This document shows positions 57,325-64,000 of a stretch of DNA of 64,000 nucleotides, in pieces. A model generated the notes under the pieces. It did not search any database. It was not told where the DNA came from and saw nothing but the letters and a program-made list of their open reading frames with translations. The first letter of the stretch is position 1. Every line of letters begins with the position of its first letter. The DNA is taken from positions 71,420 through 135,419 of the forward strand of contig NZ_QVQT02000008.1 of NCBI RefSeq assembly GCF_003428625.2, read 5' to 3'. The stretch is from Paracidobacterium acidisoli (lineage in GTDB: Bacteria > Acidobacteriota > Terriglobia > Terriglobales > Acidobacteriaceae). A program made the translations under genes and the position numbers.

Positions 57325-60249
57325 ATGCGGAGGCCGCCGGGAACGCCGTTCGCGGCGATTGCCGGAACCATCCTCGCCATGCTGCTGCTTTTCATGCCTC
57401 CCGGGGTCCGGGCCGGAGGGCCGCGCTGGGTCGCCGGTTCCAGCTACTTCAGTCCCTCCGTCATGGGGCATCCGATCATCATCCCCGGGGGAAAGCTCAT
57501 CTGTTTTTTTGACCTGGGGGATCTGAGTCCGACCGTGACCAAGGCGCAGGCCGATGCTCTGGTAGCCTCGGCGCGTTTGTGGAATAACGTGCCGACGGCC
57601 GCCTTCAACATCGCGGGAGGCGGCAATCTGGCTGAGGATGTGAACGGAACCAACGTCACTGTCTCCTCGACGGGGGTGGTGACCATGCCGGTGGATCTGC
57701 GCTCCACGGCGACGAGCCGTCAGATCGGCGTCGTCTATGACGAAGACGGCTCGGTGATCAATGCGCTTTACGGGCCGGGAGCGAGCGATCCCTCCGACTG
57801 CCAGAAGGACAGTGTCTTTACTTACGTCGACAACTTCTCCACCGCGGGAACGCTCGCTCATGGCGTCATGCTGATCAACGGACTGTGCGCCATGACCAGT
57901 ACGCAGCTGACGAATCTTCAGTATCAGATCGCGCGTGCCTTCGGCCGGCTTGCGGGTCTCGACTGGTCTTCGACGAACGAAGAGATGTTCGTCGGCGATC
58001 AGATCACGACGGAGGGTCTGCAGGGCTGGCCGGTGATGCATCCGGTCGAAAGGCTCTGCGACGAAAGCGGTAATGCGTGCATGCCGAACATGACGACCCT
58101 TCGTCCGGACGATATGGCTGCTCTCAGCCGCCTGTATCCGGTCACTTCAGCGAACATCGGCAGCTTTATCAGCAAGAAGCTCACTGTACCCAACACGATC
58201 TCGGTGACCGGAACAATTCACTTCAAAAATGGCCAGGGCATGCAGGGCGTCAACGTGGTTCTGCGGCCGCTGGTCAATGGAGAGCCCGATATCCGCTACA
58301 CGGTGACCGCCGTAAGCGGCGTGCTCTACCAGGGCAACGCCGGCAACCGGGTCAACGGCCCCGACGATGCGCAGGGCAATGCCCTCGACCGCTTCGGCAG
58401 CAGCGATCCATCGCTCGAGGGGTACTTCGATCTGAGTGATGTGGCGCTGCCTTCGGGCGTGACCTCGTCGGACTATCAGCTCACCTTCGAGCCGATCAAT
58501 CCCGAGTATGTGGAGGAGTTTTCCGTCGGCCCCTACGTGACCGGGCAGGTCACTCCCTCCGGCACCATGCCGGTGATCACGCTGCACGGCCTCACCGCCG
58601 GATCGTCGGTTACCGAAGATGTCGTCATTGACGATTCGGCCGGTGACACAACTGCGACCTCGCGCGGTGTCGGGAGCAGCGAAGAGGAGCCATCGCAGCT
58701 TGCTGCCGGCGGCGAGTGGATGGGGCAGCTCGATGCGCCGGGCCAGACGGTATGGTTTGCGTGGAGAGCGCGCGCCAATCGCGAATTTACCATCGAGGGC
58801 GAGGCGCTCGACGCGAGCGGGCAGGACTCCCAGGACAAGGCGCGCCTGGTTCTGGGGATGTGGAACGGCACGGCCGACGCGGGCACGCTTCCCGCAATCG
58901 GCACGCTGCAGCCTCTGAACGGCGATGTGGTCGGCCTGACCACTCTGCCGGTGGCGACCACCGCGGACGGAGAGGTGCGGCTCGGCATCGCGGATGCCCG
59001 CGGCGACGGACGCCCGGATTACCTCTACCGGGGACGCGTGCTCTATGCCGACACCGTAAGCCCGGCGCGGCTGCCCGTCTCAGGCGGTCCGATCCTGATT
59101 GCGGGCATGGGATTCCATCTGAACTCGACCGTGACGGTGAACGGAAATCCGGCAGAGGTGACCAGCGTCTCGCCCACGGAGATCACCGCCATCGCTCCGG
59201 CCTCGGGCGGCACGACCGGCAATGTGCTGGTCGAGGTGGAAGATCCGCAGACGCTGGGCATGGCGGCGATCGAGGATGGCCTGAGCTACGAGGCGGAGAA
59301 CGGCGATCTGCTGGCCGTGGTGACCGCGCCCTCGGGCAGCGTGGACATGGGCGTGCCTCTGCCGTTCACGGTGCGGGCGCTCGATGAGACCGGTCAGATC
59401 CCCGCATCCGGCGTGACCGTAACCTTTCGGGTGACCGAAGGCGCGGCTGCGCTTGGCTGCGGAGCCGCTTCCTGCAGCGTGGTGACGGGAGAAGACGGCA
59501 CGGCGGCGGTGCTGGTGAGCGCGGCGTCGACGGCGCTGACGCAGATCACCGCCTCGCTCAGCAACGGCGCAACCACGCTGGCTGAGTTTACCGGCGTGGC
59601 TCCTCCGTCGATCAGCGCGGTGACGCCGAATCTCTACCTCGCCATCGGAGCGACCACGACGTGGAATCCGCAGGGCCTGGTGCTGAACAACGGCGCGCCG
59701 GTGGCCGGCCAGAGCGTGAGCTGGACGCCGATGGGCATCGGCGCCACGGTGACCGAGCAGAACGGTGTCAGTAACAGCGGCGGTCTGGTGAGCTCGCAGA
59801 TCGCAGCCGGCCCGCTCGGCGCGGGAGACGTCGTGCCCGTGGATGCCTGCCTCACCGCTTCCTCCACCTGTACCCAGTTCATGGTGCTGGCGGTGCATAC
59901 GCAGACCGCCGCGCTCGCCGCGCTGAGTGGAACCACTCAGAACATCTCCGCCGCGCAGAGCCTCAGTCCGGTCGTGCTTCGGGTCACCGACGCCATCGGC
60001 CATCCCATGGCGGGCGCGGTCGTCACCTTTTATGAGACGACCTACGCCTGGACAGAGCCCTGCCCGCAGCATGGACGCTGTCCTGCCGCGCCCGTGCTCG
60101 GCCAGCAGACCGTGCAGCTCACATCGCTTGCCGACGGCAGCGTCACGCTGGTTCCTTCTGCGAACGACGGGCAGCCGGAGAGGCTCATCGTGACTGCGGT
60201 GACCGGCGACGCGGCGGTGCTGAACTTTCAGATCGAGCAGTATCCCTGA
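57325..60249 (+). CDS. Exported IPT/TIG and Ig-like surface protein with degenerate matrixin-like N-domain
   Basis: A 974-residue exported protein from ATG 57325 (AGGAGAG just upstream; signal FAAIAGTILAMLLLFMPPGVRAG). Residues about 40-260 resemble the matrixin-type proteins of Acidobacteriota (AQADALVASARLWNNVPTAAF; YQIARAFGRLAGLDWSSTNEEMF), but the zinc-binding HExxHxxGxxH is replaced by ARAFGRLAGLDW, so no metalloprotease activity is expected. Further on are an IPT/TIG domain (ILIAGMGFHLNSTVTVNGNP; EITAIAPASGGTTGNVLVEV) and Big_1-like Ig repeats (ASGVTVTFRVTEGAAALGCG; MAGAVVTFYETTYAW). Probable surface adhesin or scaffold. ATG 57163 would add a Ser/Asp-rich N-terminus ahead of the signal and is less likely. 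Confidence 0.78.
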   Translation: MRRPPGTPFAAIAGTILAMLLLFMPPGVRAGGPRWVAGSSYFSPSVMGHPIIIPGGKLICFFDLGDLSPTVTKAQADALVASARLWNNVPTAAFNIAGGGNLAEDVNGTNVTVSSTGVVTMPVDLRSTATSRQIGVVYDEDGSVINALYGPGASDPSDCQKDSVFTYVDNFSTAGTLAHGVMLINGLCAMTSTQLTNLQYQIARAFGRLAGLDWSSTNEEMFVGDQITTEGLQGWPVMHPVERLCDESGNACMPNMTTLRPDDMAALSRLYPVTSANIGSFISKKLTVPNTISVTGTIHFKNGQGMQGVNVVLRPLVNGEPDIRYTVTAVSGVLYQGNAGNRVNGPDDAQGNALDRFGSSDPSLEGYFDLSDVALPSGVTSSDYQLTFEPINPEYVEEFSVGPYVTGQVTPSGTMPVITLHGLTAGSSVTEDVVIDDSAGDTTATSRGVGSSEEEPSQLAAGGEWMGQLDAPGQTVWFAWRARANREFTIEGEALDASGQDSQDKARLVLGMWNGTADAGTLPAIGTLQPLNGDVVGLTTLPVATTADGEVRLGIADARGDGRPDYLYRGRVLYADTVSPARLPVSGGPILIAGMGFHLNSTVTVNGNPAEVTSVSPTEITAIAPASGGTTGNVLVEVEDPQTLGMAAIEDGLSYEAENGDLLAVVTAPSGSVDMGVPLPFTVRALDETGQIPASGVTVTFRVTEGAAALGCGAASCSVVTGEDGTAAVLVSAASTALTQITASLSNGATTLAEFTGVAPPSISAVTPNLYLAIGATTTWNPQGLVLNNGAPVAGQSVSWTPMGIGATVTEQNGVSNSGGLVSSQIAAGPLGAGDVVPVDACLTASSTCTQFMVLAVHTQTAALAALSGTTQNISAAQSLSPVVLRVTDAIGHPMAGAVVTFYETTYAWTEPCPQHGRCPAAPVLGQQTVQLTSLADGSVTLVPSANDGQPERLIVTAVTGDAAVLNFQIEQYP

Positions 60250-60560
60250 GCGGCGATTCCGGATGTGCGATCCCTGAATCGCAATGCGAGGCTCGCCTGC
60301 CACATGACCGTTCGATGAGCGTCGATTCATCTTCCGGCGCTCTTTTTGCGGGTCTGTTTTCAATACCGGCCGGTAAATCCGGCAGACCTCCCCTTCGTGC
60401 CTCAAATCAATATTCCGGGCCTCACGACGTCTTCTTTGTCATTAGAATCGGGAGGAACGCAACTCCTGGGGGCAACTCCGTGTCTCAAGGGACAGGAATC
60501 GGAACCGGACGCGGCTCACAGGACGCATCCTCCGAATGGCCTGAAAGAATGAGGGCAGAA
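60250..60560 (+). other. 311-base spacer without a recognised feature
   Basis: The spacer lies between the IPT protein and the DUF3300 gene. The frame of the DUF3300 gene is open back to 60315, but that translation has no similarity to a signal peptide or domain. No promoter, hairpin with T-tract or repeat could be supported. Confidence 0.5.
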
Positions 60561-61940
60561 ATGAAGATGATGAAGCAACAAACGGACCGTTTTTGGAATC
60601 GCGCCGGAGAGTTCGGCGCACGGCTGTGGACACACCGCGCAGCCGCGTCCGCGCTGAGATTCAGCCGCAGCGCTATTGCGCTTTCTCTGGTCTACCTGAT
60701 GATTCCGCTGGGCATGGGTAACCTTTCGGCGTTTGCACAGAGTGCGCCACCGCCTCCTCCGGATCAGGATGCGCCGATTGACCAGGGTGGAGCGCCGCCG
60801 CAGCAGTACAGTGCCCTCAGCCCGGATCAGCTCAATCAGCTCGTTGCCCCGATCGCGCTCTATCCCGATGCGCTCGTGGCGCAGATTCTGGCCGCCACAA
60901 CTTTTCCCAATCAGATTCCTGACGCCGACCGCTTCGCCCAGCAGCATGCGGGCATGAGCCCGGATCAGATCGCGCAGATGGCCGACGGCATGCCGTGGGA
61001 CCCCAGCGTCAAGGCGCTGACGGCATTTCCCACCGTGCTTTCGAACCTCGACCGCAACATGGACTGGACCTCGCAGCTCGGCAACGCCTACTACAACCAG
61101 CCGCAGGACGTGATGAACGCGGTGCAGGCGATGCGTCAGCAGGCATACAGCTCCGGAAACCTGCGCACCGGCTCACAGATCGCCGTGACCTACGCGCCGG
61201 GTAACATCGTGATCGCGCCGGTCAATCCCGCGGTGGTCTACGTGCCTTATTACAACCCCTGGGCGGTGTATGGCCCGGTCATTCATCCCTGGTATGGCTA
61301 CTATGTTGCGCCGCCGCCGCGCGGCATCGCCTTCGGAGTCGGCCTGGGCATCGGCTTTGGTCTTGGAATCGTCGTCGGTGCATGGTCGCACTGGGGCTGG
61401 GGCTGGGGACACTGGGGCTGCGGATGGGGCAACCACGCCGTCTTCTTCAACCACACCACGTATGTCTCGCGCAGCGTGACGGTCATCAACCACGGCTACT
61501 ACGGCCGCTTTGACCGCAACCCGCAGGCGCGCGCCTTCAACCGCAACGTGTCGATGCACGCCGTGAACTACAACCGCAACGTGAACGTGTACAACCACAC
61601 CACGATCAACCGGACCAACACGTTCAACCGCAACAGCGGCAACACCTACAATCGCGGCAATACCTACAACCGTGGCAACACGTATAACCGCGGCAACGTA
61701 AACAACGGCTTCCGCCAGAACAATGCGCGCCCGGCCCAGAACTTCAGCCGGCCTGCGCAGACTCGTCCGGCGCAGAACTATAACCGGCCGCAGCAGAACT
61801 TCAGCCGGCCCTCCGGCGGCGCGCATCCGCAGGCTCGTCCGGAAGCTCATCCTGGCGGCGGACACCCGAGCGGTGGCCATCCCGGTGGTGGACACCCCGG
61901 CGGCGGCGGCCATCCGGCCGGTCACGGCGGACACCGCTAA
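60561..61940 (+). CDS. DUF3300 family exported protein with Asn/Arg and His/Gly repeats
   Basis: A 459-residue protein. ATG 60561 has GAGG six bases upstream. A long n-region leads to a hydrophobic signal (SAIALSLVYLMIPLGMGNLSAFAQ), then DUF3300 (about 85-240: LNQLVAPIALYPDALVAQILAAT; PDADRFAQQHAGMSPDQIAQM; VNPAVVYVPYYNPWAVYGP). A Gly-rich helix (GVGLGIGFGLGIVVGAWSHW), a Trp/Gly/His stretch, an Asn/Arg region with three TYNRGN repeats (DNA 61644-61697) and a closing HPGGGHP-type tail follow. Function unknown; likely periplasmic or surface, with a flexible and perhaps metal-binding tail. Confidence 0.88.
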   Translation: MKMMKQQTDRFWNRAGEFGARLWTHRAAASALRFSRSAIALSLVYLMIPLGMGNLSAFAQSAPPPPPDQDAPIDQGGAPPQQYSALSPDQLNQLVAPIALYPDALVAQILAATTFPNQIPDADRFAQQHAGMSPDQIAQMADGMPWDPSVKALTAFPTVLSNLDRNMDWTSQLGNAYYNQPQDVMNAVQAMRQQAYSSGNLRTGSQIAVTYAPGNIVIAPVNPAVVYVPYYNPWAVYGPVIHPWYGYYVAPPPRGIAFGVGLGIGFGLGIVVGAWSHWGWGWGHWGCGWGNHAVFFNHTTYVSRSVTVINHGYYGRFDRNPQARAFNRNVSMHAVNYNRNVNVYNHTTINRTNTFNRNSGNTYNRGNTYNRGNTYNRGNVNNGFRQNNARPAQNFSRPAQTRPAQNYNRPQQNFSRPSGGAHPQARPEAHPGGGHPSGGHPGGGHPGGGGHPAGHGGHR

Positions 61941-61959
61941 AAAACAGCACGAACAACAG

Positions 61960-61993
61960 AGCGGGGATGGAGCTCCCATCCCCGCTTTTCTTT
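61960..61993 (+). terminator. Strong rho-independent terminator after the DUF3300 gene
   Basis: AGCGGGGATGG (61960-61970) pairs exactly with CCATCCCCGCT (61976-61986) around the loop AGCTC, followed by TTTTCTTT. It is 20 bases past the stop codon of the DUF3300 gene and convergent with the TonB receptor gene ending at 62079. Confidence 0.92.
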
Positions 61994-62078
61994 GCGGCGA
62001 AAGAAGCTGTGCAGGCTGTGGCGTGCGCAGGAAGTTACCCAAAGCAGCGCTCTGAAAGCTCAGGCGCAGACGGAAGCC

Positions 62079-64000
62079 TCAGAAGCTCAGGCGCAGATTC
62101 AGATAGAAGATGCGGTTAGCCTCGGTGCTCGAGAACAGGCTCGAAGAGAGCGCCGTGTATTGTCCGAAGAGCGGCGACTCCAGCACGCCCACCGGCGGCG
62201 CCGGGTTCACGTTATTCAGAATGTTCTGCGCCTCGAAGCCGAGCGCCAGATTGTACTTCCTCTCCACCGGCGTCTTTTTCTTTTTGCCGCCGGCGGCTGC
62301 AGGCGCTGCCGGAGCGCTGTCCTGCACCGCGGGACCGAAGCCGATACTCCGCAGCAGGGTAAAGTTCAGCATGGTCTGCGACGGCCCGTTCGCATAGTTG
62401 ATGGGGACGATCGTCTGTCCCGGCAGCGGGTCGGCGTCGAAGTTGCCGTAGCGCGTGCGGTAGACACTGGGCCGGTTCAGATCGGTGGCAAAGGCCGGGC
62501 GGTCGTTGAACTGCGCGTCGCCGTTCAGGTCCTGCCCGATGGTGATATTGAACGGGGTCGCCGACTGCATCACGAGAAAGGGCGTAGCCTGAAGGCTCCA
62601 CGGCAGATTGATCACGCCTCCCAGATAGCCCTGGGCGCGAATATCGTTCGAAGCGCGTCCCCAGTCGGCGTGCAGATCGTACTGGTTCGAAGGAAAGCTG
62701 GCGGGACCGGCGGTGTTAGCCTTGTTCCAGCCCAGCGTCCACGAGCCGTACAGCAGCACCGGCCCGGTGGTGAGGTGGAAGCGCACCAGCAGGCGGTTGC
62801 GCTTTGACGCGCCCTCCGATTCGTACTCGTAGATATTTTCGTTCGTTCCCAGCGGACGCACCGGGCTGGCCGGAAAGGTGCCGGGCAGCGGCGCGTTGAT
62901 GTTGCGCGTGAGCAGCAGATCGATCCCGCGCGAATACTGCCAGGTGGCGGAGAGCGTCAGAATCTTGCGCAGCGTCTCATCGATCTCGATGCTCTCCTCG
63001 GCCGTGTACGGAGCGTGCAGGAGCGGAGCGATGCGGTAAATCGTCGGCGAGGATGAGCCATTCGGCGGCGGGAAATTCGGATACGAGGGATTCTCGACCA
63101 GATACTCCTGCTGGACGATTCCGTTCTGGCGCTCCGCCGTAAGCACCAGGTCCGGCGTAAAGCGGTTATAAAAAATCCCGGCTCCGGCGCGCAGAATCGT
63201 GCTCGCGGCCTTCTTGTCCGTCGCGCCGATGGCCCAGGAGTACGACAGCCGCGGCGCAAAATCCGCGTGATCGTGGATATGGTTCTGCGTCTCGAAGCGC
63301 AACCCGTAGGCCAGCGTCATATTCGGGTGCAGCTTCCACTCGTCCTCGGCGTAAAGGCCGAGATCCTGCGCCAGAATCGCAATCTTCGACTGTCCCGTCG
63401 TCAGGCTGAAGAGCGATGGTTTGCCCGCGGCGTAATCGTCGAGCGACGAGAAGATGTACTGTCCGTTGAAGTCCGCATTCGAGTCGTTGGAGTCGCGTGT
63501 GGCGCGCCAGCGGCCGCCGAAGCGGAGGAAGTGCGCTCCGGCCGCGACCGAAGCATAGTTCTGCAGCTCGTACTGGTCCTGTTTGTCGATCACCGTCCCC
63601 AGATTGTTGCCGCCTCCGGTGAAGGCGCCCTGCACCACGATGGTGGGCAAGCTGCTGGCCGCAATCTGATGGTTGCGCGTGCGCACGTACTGAAAGCGCG
63701 TTTCGTTGACGACGTGCGCGCCGTACATCTGTGTATCGCTGATCTGCAGCGTCTGCTGCACGTTGCGCGTGCTGATGGCCTGCGAGGGCAGGGAAAACGA
63801 GCTGGACAGCAGATCGTCCTGCGTGGCGCGGTTGATCTCGTAGCGCACGGTGACGGTCTGATCTTTGCCGGCCTGGAAGTCGAAGCGCGGCGTCAGGTCG
63901 AGCCCTGTCTGCGGACTCGGCACGGCGGCATCGTAAGCCGCGCCTCCCGGAGTGGTGACCGCGTGGATGAACGACTGGCTCTCGTAGCGCTGGCTTTCGA
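62079..64000 (-). CDS. TonB-dependent receptor, C-terminal part (5' end outside window)
   Basis: The 640 visible residues are the C-terminal part of an Oar-like TonB-dependent outer-membrane receptor; the frame continues past base 64000. Beta-barrel features are ANNILNN-like EAQNILNNVNPAPPVG, the DEWKLHPNMTLAYGLRFETQNH strand pair, DFAPRLSYSWAIGATDKKAA, and the terminal strand IFYLNLRLSF ending in Phe, needed for outer-membrane insertion. A Lys/Ala-rich periplasmic or loop insert (PAAPAAAGGKKKKTPVERKYN) precedes the last strands. The plug and CarboxypepD domains would be outside the window. Cargo unknown. Confidence 0.9.
   Translation of the reverse strand, partial: ESQRYESQSFIHAVTTPGGAAYDAAVPSPQTGLDLTPRFDFQAGKDQTVTVRYEINRATQDDLLSSSFSLPSQAISTRNVQQTLQISDTQMYGAHVVNETRFQYVRTRNHQIAASSLPTIVVQGAFTGGGNNLGTVIDKQDQYELQNYASVAAGAHFLRFGGRWRATRDSNDSNADFNGQYIFSSLDDYAAGKPSLFSLTTGQSKIAILAQDLGLYAEDEWKLHPNMTLAYGLRFETQNHIHDHADFAPRLSYSWAIGATDKKAASTILRAGAGIFYNRFTPDLVLTAERQNGIVQQEYLVENPSYPNFPPPNGSSSPTIYRIAPLLHAPYTAEESIEIDETLRKILTLSATWQYSRGIDLLLTRNINAPLPGTFPASPVRPLGTNENIYEYESEGASKRNRLLVRFHLTTGPVLLYGSWTLGWNKANTAGPASFPSNQYDLHADWGRASNDIRAQGYLGGVINLPWSLQATPFLVMQSATPFNITIGQDLNGDAQFNDRPAFATDLNRPSVYRTRYGNFDADPLPGQTIVPINYANGPSQTMLNFTLLRSIGFGPAVQDSAPAAPAAAGGKKKKTPVERKYNLALGFEAQNILNNVNPAPPVGVLESPLFGQYTALSSSLFSSTEANRIFYLNLRLSF

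Noticed and set aside
59080-60405. 441-codon open frame on the minus strand
   Set aside because: Antisense to the IPT/Ig-like protein; rich in Arg and His as expected of a shadow frame.
1-64000. CRISPR array, prophage or integron
   Set aside because: No regularly spaced repeats with spacers, no phage structural genes and no integrase were found in either strand.

Overview
The window reads as chromosomal DNA of an Acidobacteriota, most likely a Terriglobia-type soil bacterium. The reasons are the GC-rich sequence, three Oar/CarboxypepD-type TonB-dependent receptors, several Tat-exported proteins including FG-GAP/ASPIC-UnbV (CRTAC1) repeat proteins, a Gram-negative lipid A/Kdo gene set, and many hypothetical genes with TTG or GTG starts. 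The taxonomic call is inference from gene families, not from a marker gene. No prophage, insertion sequence or CRISPR array was seen.

Region 1-9.7 kb is mostly minus-strand housekeeping: a 3'-truncated maltooligosyl trehalose synthase, a DUF948-like membrane protein, a YtxH protein, a GNAT acetyltransferase, an ArnT/PMT-type glycosyltransferase, and the conserved ylxP-rbfA-nrnA set. Then come a plus-strand formiminoglutamate deiminase, tRNA-Ser(CGA) and a minus-strand acyltransferase.

Region 11.2-21.2 kb looks like a peptide and possibly organosulfur scavenging cluster. A 740-base leader region holds a candidate 24-residue Cys-containing leader peptide overlapped by an inverted repeat. It is followed by an M28 aminopeptidase, a TonB receptor and an S9 peptidase. 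A convergent pair, an SsuD/SfnG-like flavin monooxygenase and an ATP-grasp ligase, lies on the other strand.

Region 21.4-36.9 kb is the most unusual part. Two paralogous exported TPR proteins flank two Tat-exported FG-GAP/ASPIC proteins, one of them a 1283-residue fusion to a cysteine-less thioredoxin fold and a TPR tail, and a TonB receptor. The receptor's promoter carries two LacI-type operators exactly 22 bp apart. A Tat-exported alkaline-phosphatase-like protein and an unrecognised 402-residue protein complete the likely receptor operon.

Region 36.9-49.5 kb is mixed: a brnTA toxin-antitoxin module, a DinG/XPD helicase, a DUF1772 gene and an HxlR regulator divergent around a 28-bp palindrome, yceH, queD and queE separated by a VapBC-like module, a MerA/Lpd-like flavoprotein, a pair of Tat-exported sugar isomerase and Gfo/Idh oxidoreductase, and serB.

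Region 49.6-64 kb holds an envelope operon (waaA, lpxK, heptosyltransferase-like GT9, ICMT-like methyltransferase, DUF3108), trxB, a small gene whose start lies inside a 25-bp tandem repeat, a large Ig/IPT surface protein with a matrixin-like segment that lacks its zinc histidines, a DUF3300 protein with a strong terminator, and the 3' part of a third TonB receptor running off the window.
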